In this document: one piece after another, positions 34,558-44,900 of the stretch
Numbering within the stretch: position 1 is the first letter of the stretch
Layout: every line of letters starts with the position of its first letter
Origin: F0422 sp003992255
GTDB lineage: Bacteria; Bacillota; Negativicutes; Veillonellales; Veillonellaceae
DNA: 50,090 nt
Direction of reading: 5' to 3'
Assembly: GCF_003992255.1 (NCBI RefSeq)
Contig: NZ_RQVA01000014.1
Span: 1 to 50,090 of the forward strand
Notes under the pieces: generated by a model
Database searches by the model: none
What the model saw: only the letters and a program-made list of their open reading frames with translations
What the model was told of the DNA's origin: nothing
Program-made: the position numbers and the translations under genes

Positions 34558-35751
34558 ATGGCATTCGCATTGCCAGAACGGTCCATCAGTAAAGGGCCTA
34601 ATTTCATTCGAGATGTATTTGAACGAGGAGCTGGGATTCCCGGTTTCATCAGCTTTGGTATTGGAAATCCTGCGGGAGAAGTAGTACCTGTGAAAGAAAT
34701 CCAAGATGCCTTTGATCATATTGTACATACAAATCCATTGGAAATTCTTCAATATGGACCTATGCAAGGTGATGCCAAGTTAGCAGAACAAACATTGCAT
34801 CGATTGATTCATGTACATCATATGCCATCGGAAGGACAACAATTGTTGCTGTCTGTGGGAGCCGGACAAGATTTAGGGTTGGTGCCTAGAACTGTTTGTG
34901 ATGCAGGCGATGAAGTGTATATGGATGCCTATACGTTTACGAGCGCCATCAATGCAGTGCGCAGTGTAGGTGCAAAAGCGGTGGGCATTCCTACTGATGG
35001 AGATGGGATGATTCCAGAGGCATTGGAAGAAGCAGCAAAATCAGGAAACGGTAAATATGTGTATCTGATTCCTAACTTTCAAAACCCAACAGGAATTACG
35101 ATGCCTTTAGAACGACGTAAGGCTATTTATGAAGTGGCAAGAAAATATGACTTGTTTATCTACGAAGATGATCCATATGGAGAAATTCGTTTTGCTGGAG
35201 AACGAGTGCCTACGTTCAAAGAGATAGACACAGATAATCGGGTACTTTATGCAGGTTCGTATTCTAAAACGATTTCTGCAGGACTTCGGGTAGGTTTCTT
35301 GTATGGACCGAGCGAAGTGATACAAGCCATTCAAATCATGAAGAACAACTGTGATGGTCAAATGCCGCTAGTGACACAACGTGTAGTGAGTCATTTGTTA
35401 GAACATATCGACTATGATGAGCAGATTCAAAGGGTATGTAAGGTGTACTTAGAAAAATGCCAAGTGATGCTAGAGACATTCCGTACATATGGCAGTTCTA
35501 AGGTGCAGTTGACAGAACCTACAGGGGGGATGTTCCTATGGATGACATTACCAGATCATGTGGACTGTGATGCATTCTTTGAAGAAGCGATTGCTCGTAA
35601 AGTAGGGATTGTAAAAAGCGGAGCCTTCGCTGCCGATGGAGTGCCTTATGGACAGCATTTCCGCTTAAGTTATACGGTGCCATCTTTGGAGGATATTCGA
35701 AAGGGCATGCAAATCATCGGAGAGCTGACAAAAGAGTACTGTGGTGAGTAA
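34558..35751 (+). CDS. PLP-dependent aminotransferase (class I/II)
   Basis: The 397-residue protein is a fold-type I aminotransferase. It has PNFQNPTGITM, the IYEDDPYGEIRF block with the PLP-binding aspartate and tyrosine, SYSKTISAGLRVG with the PLP lysine (Lys237), and a C-terminal FRLSYT with the carboxylate-binding arginine. The sequence form is that of the 2-aminoadipate aminotransferase/MocR-like branch, without the N-terminal GntR domain of MocR regulators. The substrate cannot be named with confidence; branched-chain, aromatic or aminoadipate acids are all known in the branch. The ATG at 34558 follows AAAGGAG. Confidence 0.9.
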   Translation: MAFALPERSISKGPNFIRDVFERGAGIPGFISFGIGNPAGEVVPVKEIQDAFDHIVHTNPLEILQYGPMQGDAKLAEQTLHRLIHVHHMPSEGQQLLLSVGAGQDLGLVPRTVCDAGDEVYMDAYTFTSAINAVRSVGAKAVGIPTDGDGMIPEALEEAAKSGNGKYVYLIPNFQNPTGITMPLERRKAIYEVARKYDLFIYEDDPYGEIRFAGERVPTFKEIDTDNRVLYAGSYSKTISAGLRVGFLYGPSEVIQAIQIMKNNCDGQMPLVTQRVVSHLLEHIDYDEQIQRVCKVYLEKCQVMLETFRTYGSSKVQLTEPTGGMFLWMTLPDHVDCDAFFEEAIARKVGIVKSGAFAADGVPYGQHFRLSYTVPSLEDIRKGMQIIGELTKEYCGE

Positions 35752-35804
35752 TCCTTTCTATATTGAAAAAATTAGTTTTTGTTCTCGGAAATTTTGATAT
35801 CCTA

Positions 35805-35813
35805 TGATATAAT
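35805..35813 (+). promoter_or_regulatory. Extended -10 promoter of the Mrp-like gene
   Basis: TGATATAAT lies about 115 bases before the start codon at 35929. The intervening leader holds a small hairpin (TGAAAG..CTTTCA). No good -35 is visible. Confidence 0.5.
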
Positions 35814-35928
35814 AGGGATATACCTATATTTGTGTAGGAAATAACATACGTTTACAAGTGTGAAATGTAGTTATCGAGTAGAAGTGAAAGTGTTTGAAGC
35901 TTTCAGTCATATAGAAAGAAGGTTTATC

Positions 35929-36753
35929 ATGGCATGTGGAGATAATGGAGGTTGCGGCGGCTGCGGTTCTTCCGGCGGTTGCGGCACTCAACAACCAGTT
36001 GATTTAACAGTAAAAACAAATGATAGAAGTCATGTGAAAAAGGTAATCGGCATCGTGTCTGGTAAAGGCGGTGTAGGTAAATCTTTGGTCACAAGCTTAA
36101 TGGCTGTTAGCCAATCCCGTAAAGGGAAATCCGTTGGGATTCTCGATGGAGATATTACAGGCCCATCGATTCCAAAAGTATTTGGCTTAAAGGATAAAGT
36201 GCGTAGTGATGACGGTAAATTAATGTACCCTATCGTGTCTAAGAATGGCGTTAAGGTCATGTCCGTCAACTTACTATTAGATGATGAATCAGATCCTGTG
36301 TTATGGAGAGGTCCTGTGGTGGGGAATGTAGTGAAACAATTCTTCTCCGATACAGTGTGGGGCGATGTAGATTATTTATTTGTGGACATGCCTCCAGGAA
36401 CTGGTGATGTGGCGATGACTGTATTCCAATCCTTGCCATTGGATGGTATTATCGTGGTCACATCTCCTCAAGACTTAGTGTCTATGATTGTTGAAAAAGC
36501 TGTGAAAATGGCTGACATGATGCAAGTGCCTATCATTGGGGTAGTAGAAAACTTCTCCTACTTCCGTTGTCCAGACAATGGAAAAGATTATAAAATCTTT
36601 GGTGAAAGCCATATTGATGAGGTGTTGAAAAAGTATAATTTGTTGTTACTAGGTCGATTACCAATTGATCCAAAAGTAGCAGAGTTGTGCGATGCTGGTG
36701 AAATTGAAACGATCCCATCCACAAACCTAGAAGAAGTAGGCTTACCAGAGTAA
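35929..36753 (+). CDS. mrp: Mrp/NBP35 family iron-sulfur carrier ATPase
   Basis: This 274-residue P-loop ATPase is likely to assemble or deliver iron-sulfur clusters. The deviant Walker A is SGKGGVGKS (residues 44-52), with DGDITGPSIPK and VDMPPGTGDVAM following. The N-terminus has four cysteines at 3, 9, 12 and 18, embedded in a glycine-rich stretch; the last three follow the C-x2-C-x5-C spacing of eukaryotic Nbp35. The usual C-terminal CPxC motif reads Cys214-Pro-Asp-Asn217, so the second cysteine is absent. The N-terminal MIP18 domain of long Mrp proteins is also absent. The ATG at 35929 is chosen by family start; the longer frame from 35860 lies in the leader. Confidence 0.92.
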   Translation: MACGDNGGCGGCGSSGGCGTQQPVDLTVKTNDRSHVKKVIGIVSGKGGVGKSLVTSLMAVSQSRKGKSVGILDGDITGPSIPKVFGLKDKVRSDDGKLMYPIVSKNGVKVMSVNLLLDDESDPVLWRGPVVGNVVKQFFSDTVWGDVDYLFVDMPPGTGDVAMTVFQSLPLDGIIVVTSPQDLVSMIVEKAVKMADMMQVPIIGVVENFSYFRCPDNGKDYKIFGESHIDEVLKKYNLLLLGRLPIDPKVAELCDAGEIETIPSTNLEEVGLPE

Positions 36754-36764
36754 GCATGGAAGAG

Positions 36765-36796
36765 GCCATAGTGTACGGTGTACCTATGGCATTTTT
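36765..36796 (+). terminator. Terminator between mrp and the M18 peptidase gene
   Basis: GCCATAG (36765-36771) and CTATGGC (36784-36790) form the outer stem, with an inner GTAC-GTAC pairing and a 3-base loop, followed by five Ts. It ends 14 bases before the next start codon, so the peptidase gene may depend on read-through. Confidence 0.82.
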
Positions 36797-36810
36797 CTTA
36801 GGAGGACAGT

Positions 36811-38127
36811 ATGTGCGAACAGTATGATGTGACAGAGATGTATGGTGATTTTTTTGAATATATTGAAAGTTCTACTTCGCCATACCATACGGTAGAAGAG
36901 ACGTATCGACGGTTAGAAGATACAGGATTTACACCGTTAGCCATGGATGAAGAGTGGAACTTAGGACAAGGGGACTATGTCATCGATGTATATGGCACGA
37001 CGTTGATTGCCTTTCATATAGGTGACACGCCAAGAGATACATTGCGAATTGCTTCTGCTCATACAGACTTTCCCGGATTTAGAGTGAAACCAAACCCTAT
37101 GAAAACGGCAAAAGGATATGGCACCTTAAATGTAGAAGGATACGGAGGGATGATTCAATATACTTGGTTTGATAGACCTCTTTCACTGGCCGGTCTTGTC
37201 GTCACAAAGGGAAAAGATTCTTTAGGTATAGAAACGCACCATGTAGATTTTAGCCGTCCTGTAGCTACTATTCCTAGTTTGGCCATTCATATGAATCGTA
37301 CTGTGAATGAAAAAGCTGTATTCAATAAGCAAAAGGAAATGTTGCCACTCGTACTTATGCGGAATGTGGGGGCTGACTATGAAAGTGATGAGGTAGCATT
37401 ACAGCACTTACTAGCGGATGAAATTGGTTGCGATCCTACAGATATTTTGTCTTACGAGTTGACTGTTTATAATGCGGATACAGTGGATCCAGTCGGTTTT
37501 GATGCAGAATATATTAGTGCTCCACGGTTGGATAACTTGACCTCTTGTTATGCCTGCTTGCAAGGGATACTTGCAGCTAAACAGCAACAGGCTTCGGGGA
37601 TTCGCATGATCTGTTTATTTGACCATGAAGAAGTAGGAAGTCGTACGAAACAAGGTGGTGCCTCTATGTTATTACCGAATATTGTGCGCCGTTTGTATCG
37701 AGCATTGGGCTTCACCGAGGAAGCTTGTGAAGCAGATATTGCCAAAGGGTTTATGATTTCCTCTGATGTGGCACATGGATACCATCCTAATTATGGAGAA
37801 AAGAATGATATTACAAACTATCCTACATTAAATGGTGGGGTTGTGTTAAAGATTGCCAGCTCTCAATCGTATGCGGGAGATGCAGTCGCACAGGCCATCG
37901 TCACAGATCTTTGTAATACACATGGTATTCAACACCAAATTTTTGTGAATCGGTCAGATATGCCAGGAGGGTCTACAGTAGGCTCTATTTCTTCTGCACA
38001 ACTTGTGATGCGCACTATGGATGTAGGGTTACCATTGTTGGCGATGCATTCTGCTCGTGAATTAATGGGTACCTATGACCAGTTAGAGCTAAATAAATTG
38101 ATGATAGTTTTTTTAGGGGAGGTATAA
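36811..38127 (+). CDS. M18 family aminopeptidase
   Basis: This 438-residue cytoplasmic zinc metallopeptidase trims N-terminal residues, usually acidic or neutral, from peptides. Metal-binding and catalytic blocks are visible: SAHTDFPGFRVKPN, LDNLTSCYA, FDHEEVGSRTKQGG and SSDVAHGYHPNY, plus a histidine near the C-terminus (LAMHSARELMG). The length matches bacterial ApeB-type enzymes. The AGGAGG ribosome-binding site lies just after the terminator of mrp. The next gene starts one base past its stop. Confidence 0.95.
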   Translation: MCEQYDVTEMYGDFFEYIESSTSPYHTVEETYRRLEDTGFTPLAMDEEWNLGQGDYVIDVYGTTLIAFHIGDTPRDTLRIASAHTDFPGFRVKPNPMKTAKGYGTLNVEGYGGMIQYTWFDRPLSLAGLVVTKGKDSLGIETHHVDFSRPVATIPSLAIHMNRTVNEKAVFNKQKEMLPLVLMRNVGADYESDEVALQHLLADEIGCDPTDILSYELTVYNADTVDPVGFDAEYISAPRLDNLTSCYACLQGILAAKQQQASGIRMICLFDHEEVGSRTKQGGASMLLPNIVRRLYRALGFTEEACEADIAKGFMISSDVAHGYHPNYGEKNDITNYPTLNGGVVLKIASSQSYAGDAVAQAIVTDLCNTHGIQHQIFVNRSDMPGGSTVGSISSAQLVMRTMDVGLPLLAMHSARELMGTYDQLELNKLMIVFLGEV

Positions 38128-38128
38128 T

Positions 38129-38689
38129 ATGTGGTCTTTATTAGCATTATTTGTAGCGTTAATTATGAACCGTGTGACAACACCCTTCCAACAAATATTT
38201 GATACCCAAACAACGGCTAGTGAACAGCGGAAAGAGATGCTTAGCAAGGGGTTACAACTGTTAGGTATGCTTGTAGTCGCTATATATGGGGTATCGGGAC
38301 AAGTAGAAATAGCCGGTGTTTCTGGTCGCCTTATCGTACAAGTAGTCTTGGGAGTTGCTTTGGGTCTTGCCTTAGGGCAATGTCTAGAATTGTTTAGCTT
38401 CAGTCATGTACGACCACCAGTAGAAGGGAAAAAGCCTACTTCGGTGTATGATCGTTGGATATGGGATACGATTTTTATTTCTATTTTTGTAGCAGCCTAT
38501 GTGAAATACAATTATGAAATGATCTATATGATAGTAGGCTGGGCCATCTATGTGATTGTGCCGTATGGAATTACACGGTATTTAGAGAGCAGAAATGCTA
38601 ACTTTTATGTGCATATGAAATCGTATAAAATTGGAACTGTGTTATGGATTATAGCAGCAGCTATCCATGCCTATGCCATTGGGTGGTAA
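38129..38689 (+). CDS. Membrane protein, function unknown
   Basis: The 186-residue protein is not recognised. It has about four to five hydrophobic segments: residues 1-15, about 48-63 (LLGMLVVAIYGVSG), 72-88 (VVLGVALGLALGQCL), 110-145 and 168-184. A cytoplasmic-looking loop (VRPPVEGKKPTSVYDRW) interrupts them. It starts one base after the M18 gene, with a GGGGAGGT ribosome-binding site inside that gene's end, so expression is coupled. No motif suggests a role. Confidence 0.7.
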   Translation: MWSLLALFVALIMNRVTTPFQQIFDTQTTASEQRKEMLSKGLQLLGMLVVAIYGVSGQVEIAGVSGRLIVQVVLGVALGLALGQCLELFSFSHVRPPVEGKKPTSVYDRWIWDTIFISIFVAAYVKYNYEMIYMIVGWAIYVIVPYGITRYLESRNANFYVHMKSYKIGTVLWIIAAAIHAYAIGW

Positions 38690-38723
38690 TTAAAGATATA
38701 AATTATGATTCTCGTTGAGAACG

Positions 38724-38732
38724 TGATATAAT
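38724..38732 (+). promoter_or_regulatory. Extended -10 promoter of the M16C peptidase gene
   Basis: TGATATAAT lies about 107 bases before the start codon. An imperfect TTCTC-GTT-GAGAA palindrome (38710-38722) sits just upstream. Confidence 0.5.
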
Positions 38733-38774
38733 GGCTACATAGTATATTAGAAAGAGTATAATGACGTTATGTAA

Positions 38775-38810
38775 CAACGGTTAGCCCTAATATAGTGGGG
38801 TTGGCCGTTG
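38775..38810 (+). other. Stem-loop in the M16C peptidase leader
   Basis: CAACGGTTAGCCC (38775-38787) pairs with the segment 38798-38810 through 13 pairs, including three G-U wobbles in RNA. The outer arms are CAACGG and CCGTTG. No T tract follows, so it is not a simple terminator. It lies 28 bases before the start codon and could affect translation or mRNA stability. Confidence 0.45.
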
Positions 38811-38838
38811 TACTTAGTCTATAGAGAAAAGAGGTATT

Positions 38839-41748
38839 ATGAAATTAGATACAGTACATGCAGGCTTTCGCGTAGAACGCGTGGAAGCTGTACAAGAAAT
38901 TAATGGCACAGCCTACTTGATGAAACATGAGCAGTCTGGTGCGCGCTTATTATATATCGACACAGAGGACACAAACAAAGTGTTCCATATTGCATTCCGT
39001 ACACCGCCTCATGATAGTACAGGGGTGGCTCACATTTTAGAGCACTCTGTATTGTGTGGATCTCGGAAATTTCCTTTGCGTGAGCCATTTGTAGAGCTAG
39101 TGAAAGGGTCTTTAAATACATTCTTAAATGCCATGACCTACTCCGATAAAACGGTCTACCCTGTGGCAAGTAAAAATGATGCAGACTTTCACAATTTGAT
39201 GGATGTCTATTTAGATGCCGTATTATATCCCCGCGTAGCAAACGATCCAATGATTGTGATGCAAGAAGGTTGGCATTATGAGTTAGATACGCCAGAAGAT
39301 CCGTTGACCTATAAGGGTGTTGTATATAACGAGATGAAAGGGGTCTATTCCTCGCCAGATTCTCAGCTAGATCATCATAAGATGAAGGTCTTATATCCAG
39401 ATACGACCTACGGACATGATTCTGGTGGATATCCGGAGAACATTACAGATTTGACCTATGAAAACTTTAAAGCTTTCTATGAGTCTTACTATCATCCGTC
39501 CAATAGTTATATCTATTTGTACGGAGATATGAACATTGAAGAAACATTGTCTTTTATCAACGATGAATATTTATCTAATTTCCATGCTATTGATGTAGAT
39601 TCTACCATTGCTATGCAAACGCCGTTAGCACAAGGTGTAGTAGCAGCCTATCCATATGGCATTGGCCAAGAAGAGAGTGAAAGCGAAAAAACAATTCATT
39701 CCTTGACCTATGTATTCCCAGAAATGACATTCACCCAAAGTTTGGCCTTTGAAGTGCTTACACATGCCTTGTTGACATCTGGATCTGCTCCGTTAAAAGA
39801 AGCGATTGTAAAAGCTAACATTGGCAGTGATGTAAGTGGCTATTATATGGATGGCATTCGTCAGCCATTGCTTGAAATTAGCGTAACTGGTTCCGAGTTA
39901 GATAAGCAAGGACAGTTGCAAGAGGTAGTGGAAAGCACATTACGTCAATTAGTGGATGCAGGATTAGATAAAGAATTATTAGAAGCATCCTTAAACCGCA
40001 TTGAGTTTACGTTACGTGAAGCTGATTTTGGCGGCCGTCCTATCGGTCTTGCCTACGGATTGCGCGTCATGGATAATTGGCTCTATGATGAAGATCCAAT
40101 TGAATTATTGCGCTACGAGCCTGTACTGAAAGAGATTCGTGAAGGATTGCAAACAGATTTCTTTGAAAACTTACTTCGCACATACATCTTAGATAATACC
40201 CATAAAGCATTAGTTTCTTTATATCCTCAAAAAGGATTACAAGAAGAAAAAGAAACTCAAGAAAAAGAGAAATTAGCAGCTATTAAAGCGAATATGAGTG
40301 CAGAGGAAATCCAACACATTGTGGATCAAACGGCAAAATTAAAAGACATGCAAATGACGCCAGACACGGAAGAAGCACTGGCGACGATTCCGTTGTTGGA
40401 ACTTTCAGAGATTTCACCAACGGTAGCTGTGACACCACGTCGTGAAATGGACCATAAAGGAATTCGTATTCATCACATTGATGTACCTGCTCGTGGTATC
40501 AACTATGTAAGTTTACATTTCAATATGGAAGCCTTACAGGAAGAAGAAGTATTCTATGCAGAATTGCTGTCTGATGTATTAGGCCGTTTGGATGCAGAAC
40601 GATACACCTATACAGAAGTAGCAAAAGAAATCAACCTTCACCTAGGTGGATATACGATGGATATTTTGCCTGTGTCTATCTATAATGAACGAGATGCATT
40701 CGTACCATTAGCGGTGGTTCGCAGTAAAGCCTTGGCCTCCAATATAGGTCATTTAACATCTATCTTAGGGGAAATCATTGGCCGTACGAAATTTACAGCA
40801 CAAGACCGTTTAGTAGAATTGTTGAAAGAAACAAAAGCAATCTGGGATACAGAAGCATTCCGTCGTGGTAATACAATCGTCACTAATTTATTGCTGGCAC
40901 AAGTATCCAACATTGGTAAATTCCGCGATCAAGATACATTGGGCTACTTCCGTCAATTAGTGCAAGTGTTAAACGATGAAACGGCTCTTTCTGGTGTAGC
41001 AGAGCAGTTGATGAAAGTACAACAACGTTTGTTCCGTAAAGATAACTTAGAAATTTCTTTCGTAGGTACAGATGAAGAATTATCTGCTTTCTTAGATCAT
41101 TTAGATGCCATTACCAATGTGTTAAGTGACGATACTTGGGAAGCACAATTGAACATGACTGCTTCCTATGTAAACGAAGGCTTAGCGACCTCTGGTAAAG
41201 TGCAATATGTGGCTAAGGGTGGTAACTTCCGTGACCATGGTGGGACCCACACCGGTACTATGAGTGTGTTGGAAACAATGTTGCGCTATGACTATTTATG
41301 GAATCTAATTCGTGTACAAGGCGGCGCATACGGTGCCTTTGCGAACTTCCATAATAATGGGAATATGGTGTTCTGTTCCTATCGTGATCCAAATTTAGAA
41401 AATACATTAAACGTCTATGATGGACTACCAACATATTTGCGTGAATTAGAATTGTCCCCACGTGAAATGCGTAAATATATCATTGGTACCATGAGTAGTT
41501 TAGATTTATCGAATACTCCATTCCTACAAGCTGCACGGGCTATGAGCTTGTATTATAGCAAAACCGACGAAGCACAAATGACAGCCTTCCGCCAACAAGT
41601 GTTAGACACAACGGTAGAAGACTTACAAGGTTTAGCAGATGTTATCGAAGCTGTATTACAAGACAACCACATCGTAGTGATGGGCAATGAACAACGTATC
41701 AAAGAAGCAGGACAGCTATTTGATCAAGTAAGCAACTTGCCACAATAA
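38839..41748 (+). CDS. M16C family metallopeptidase (presequence-protease-like)
   Basis: The 969-residue protein is a pitrilysin-type zinc protease. The inverted zinc motif is HILEH (residues 65-69), followed by SVLCGSRKFPLREPFVEL and GSLNTFLNAMTYSDKTVYPVAS, which are diagnostic of the M16C/PreP/HypA group. The C-terminal half contains the non-catalytic M16 domain with the RVQGGAYGAFANF block, needed for substrate closure. No signal peptide is seen, so it should be cytoplasmic and degrade medium-size unstructured peptides. The length is standard for single-chain members. It is followed by the first copy of the repeated terminator. Confidence 0.95.
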   Translation: MKLDTVHAGFRVERVEAVQEINGTAYLMKHEQSGARLLYIDTEDTNKVFHIAFRTPPHDSTGVAHILEHSVLCGSRKFPLREPFVELVKGSLNTFLNAMTYSDKTVYPVASKNDADFHNLMDVYLDAVLYPRVANDPMIVMQEGWHYELDTPEDPLTYKGVVYNEMKGVYSSPDSQLDHHKMKVLYPDTTYGHDSGGYPENITDLTYENFKAFYESYYHPSNSYIYLYGDMNIEETLSFINDEYLSNFHAIDVDSTIAMQTPLAQGVVAAYPYGIGQEESESEKTIHSLTYVFPEMTFTQSLAFEVLTHALLTSGSAPLKEAIVKANIGSDVSGYYMDGIRQPLLEISVTGSELDKQGQLQEVVESTLRQLVDAGLDKELLEASLNRIEFTLREADFGGRPIGLAYGLRVMDNWLYDEDPIELLRYEPVLKEIREGLQTDFFENLLRTYILDNTHKALVSLYPQKGLQEEKETQEKEKLAAIKANMSAEEIQHIVDQTAKLKDMQMTPDTEEALATIPLLELSEISPTVAVTPRREMDHKGIRIHHIDVPARGINYVSLHFNMEALQEEEVFYAELLSDVLGRLDAERYTYTEVAKEINLHLGGYTMDILPVSIYNERDAFVPLAVVRSKALASNIGHLTSILGEIIGRTKFTAQDRLVELLKETKAIWDTEAFRRGNTIVTNLLLAQVSNIGKFRDQDTLGYFRQLVQVLNDETALSGVAEQLMKVQQRLFRKDNLEISFVGTDEELSAFLDHLDAITNVLSDDTWEAQLNMTASYVNEGLATSGKVQYVAKGGNFRDHGGTHTGTMSVLETMLRYDYLWNLIRVQGGAYGAFANFHNNGNMVFCSYRDPNLENTLNVYDGLPTYLRELELSPREMRKYIIGTMSSLDLSNTPFLQAARAMSLYYSKTDEAQMTAFRQQVLDTTVEDLQGLADVIEAVLQDNHIVVMGNEQRIKEAGQLFDQVSNLPQ

Positions 41749-41791
41749 TCATGACATACGAAAAGTAGTTTATAGATAACTACTGATATAG

Positions 41792-41835
41792 AAAAGCCAT
41801 ACCTTTATCTGGGAACAGATAGGGGTATGGCTTTT
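41792..41835 (+). terminator. Repeated terminator, copy 1
   Basis: AAAAGCCATACC and GGTATGGCTTTT form the outer stem and ATCTG..CAGAT the inner stem, with a GGAA loop. Copies 2 and 3 at 46692-46734 and 48032-48077 are nearly identical. This copy ends the M16C peptidase gene. Confidence 0.85.
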
Positions 41836-41909
41836 GTGCTGTCATAATACGATTGAGGGATTATAAATCGGATACGTTTAATAAATTATGAGGAGAGAAG
41901 ATTTATTTC

Positions 41910-41939
41910 TTGACAGCACCTATTTGAAAGGCATATAGT
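41910..41939 (+). promoter_or_regulatory. Promoter of the TonB-dependent receptor gene
   Basis: A consensus -35 TTGACA (41910-41915) and a -10 TATAGT (41934-41939) are 18 bases apart. The Fur-like box begins 6 bases after the -10. Confidence 0.75.
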
Positions 41940-41944
41940 AAATA

Positions 41945-41959
41945 TGATAATCATTACTA
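41945..41959 (+). promoter_or_regulatory. Fur-box-like operator
   Basis: TGATAAT-C-ATTACTA matches the 7-1-7 Fur consensus (TGATAAT-n-ATTATCA) at 12 of 14 arm positions. It covers the expected transcription start of the receptor gene, so iron-loaded Fur would block initiation. The site supports an iron or iron-chelate uptake role for the receptor. Confidence 0.75.
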
Positions 41960-41982
41960 ATTTATGAAAGGATGTGTTGTAA

Positions 41983-44900
41983 ATGTATAGAAGTAAGAGA
42001 GCATGGATATCAGGGGCTATAGCATCTTGGTGTTTACTTTCATTAAGCAGTGTGCAAGGTGCAACAGCAGATTCTGTATATGTAAGTGCAAATCCAATTA
42101 TAGAAAGTTTAAAAGATGAAAGTTTATCAACAACAGTGATTTCAAAAGCAGATATTGCTAACAAGCAAGCTAAGTCTGTGGAAGATATTATTTTTACTGA
42201 AACAGGGGTAAGTCGAACTGTAGATGCTATGGGTCGAGTGGCTCTATCAATTCGTGGAGCAGAGCCTCGTCATACGCTAATCCTAATTAATGGTCAACCA
42301 GTGATGGGTGAGATGGAAGCCTATTTAGGTCAAGGGGATGAATTACAGCGATTAGGCGCAGAATCCATTGATCGTATTGAAGTTATCAGAGGTGCTGCCT
42401 CAGCTAAATATGGAGCGAATGCCATGGGTGGCGTCATCAACGTGGTAACGACAAAACCGACTAAACATAGTCAACTGGAGTTGAATGTAGAAGGACGTAG
42501 AATACAAGGCGACCATGGTGTGTTACCTTATAAGAATATATTTATTAGAGCTAATTCCGGGAATATAGGGAAAGGTAGAGTTTCTTTATATAGTAGTAAA
42601 CGGGATATTATGCCTATTTATAGTCAAAAAGAATTTATAGGGGCTATGAATCAATCGGGGAGTGTGCATAATGCATTACGATACTATGGAGATATTAAAG
42701 AGCTAGGATTTCATGCTGAGTATGATGCCAATGCAAATCATCATTTCAGTGTACAGTCTACACATTGGAAGGAAGATACAAATAGGGATATTAAACATTC
42801 CAATGATGCCCCTGATCCAGTAGTACATTATGGAAGAAATATAGAACGATGGAGACATCAACTTACATACGCAGGAAATAATCAAAAAAATTTAGACTGG
42901 AAAGTTGATCTATCTATTTATAATCAGAAAGAATTTGATAAAACGATTTCATCCACCGCTATCTTTTCTCCCTATGAAGGTAAAAATACGCTGCATTATA
43001 TTGATGATGTGAAGCACCGTGAATGGAAATTAAATGCCACTTTAAATCAACAAGTAGGTAACCATCATTTTCTATCCTACCGAGTGGGCTATAGTGAAGA
43101 GAACGGCTCAGGTAGTCGGTTGAAAAGTGCGAAATCTATATATACAAGATATATAAATCCATGGGACTTTGATAAAAATCTTCATAGTGATAAAGGTGTT
43201 GGTGAGCCTAGTTCCAAAGTCTATGATTATGCATTATATCGTGATGAAGCAGATATACCACAATATGATCAGGCTTATGAATTATATGGATATAAAAATC
43301 GTCAAGGGAAGGCGATCATTCCTAGCTATACCTATCAGGATTATACCAACGATGTAGAAGATGAAGATAGAATTCATACATTTGCAGAAGAATTGCGTGC
43401 TGAAAATGAAAGTCTACGAACACCTAATGAGGATGGTGATTTGCCAGATGATGATATTATTATGCGTCGATACTATGATGCAAAAACGTTAAAATGGCAT
43501 GGGAAAACATTTACAGAAGAGGGAACCAGTCGTAGAAATCGTCAGACTATTGGTACTTCAAATATTAGAAAAATGAATATTGCCATTTCAGATTTTTGGC
43601 AGTTAAATAAGAATACATTCTTCACACCTATCCTTCGATGGGACAATAGTAATTTATTCGGTAATACAGTGACATTTAATTTAGGGCTAACTCATTATGT
43701 ACATGGAAATAGAAACTATCGAATCAAAACCAATGTAGGAACTGCCTATACAGAACCAGGTATGGGGGAATTATACTATAACTGGGAAATGTATGCAGGG
43801 ATGCCATATGATTTTGGTGTTGGTAAGTTAGGCTATTATTGGATTGGCAATCCTAATTTAAAACCAGAAAAATCTATCAATGTAGACCTAGGCTTTGAAT
43901 ATGATACGAAACGATTACACAGTCGTATGATGGTGTTCCATAATGATATTAAAAATTATATGACAACCTATTTTACTGGGAAGTTGATGAATTTTAATCC
44001 AGATGCAGGTAAGAATACGTGGATGACTCCTCCAGATATGATTTATAGCTTTAAAAATATAGGGAAAGCTGAAATTACAGGTGTAGAAGGAGAAATAAAA
44101 TATGCCCTCAATACCAACCTTTCTACACGACTCGGCTATACTTATTTGCACGCTCGTAATATCAGTGATCCAACGATGCCAGCACAGCTATTAAATAAAC
44201 CTGTACATAAAATCGATATAGGAGTGCAGTATGAAAATAAAAAATCTGGTTGGCAAGCATCTCTTTGGGGAGATTACTATATTCATATGTTAGATAGTAA
44301 TACCATTGCTAATAATGGTAACTATGTACATAATGATTTAGGCAATGGAGATTCACAATACGCTTTTGCAGAAAAAGGGAAACAAACTTACGAAAGTAAA
44401 AGCTTTGCGATTTGGAATGCTATGATCCAAAAGAAAATAGGAAAAGATTCCCTTGCCTACATAGGTGTTGATAATATCTTTAATCATCGTGATGATGCAC
44501 AAGCTCATCAAGAGCGAATGTATAAATTTGGTTTACACATGAAATTTGGGGCGGATAGTAGTGAAAGCAGCTACCAAAGAATTACAAGGTTATCACAAAA
44601 AATTTCTAATGCGCCGTTGAATTGGTTCATCCGTCAAGAATCTATCCAAGAACCTCTTACATTTTACGGGTCCTATCATGGTGCGTGGAGTAGTTTTACA
44701 GGTAAAGAAAAACCTACAGAGGCTAGAGTGACAGCAACAAGTACCATTGGAGATGCATATAAAAATTATTTAGAAAAGGCTAATCATGGTTATAGTTCCT
44801 CAGTACAGGTAGGAGTGAAAGGAACTGTGACTAAAGATACCTCGATCGATGTTGCGGTAGAGGCTACATCATATAAGGGAAAAGAACAGTCAATTGATGC

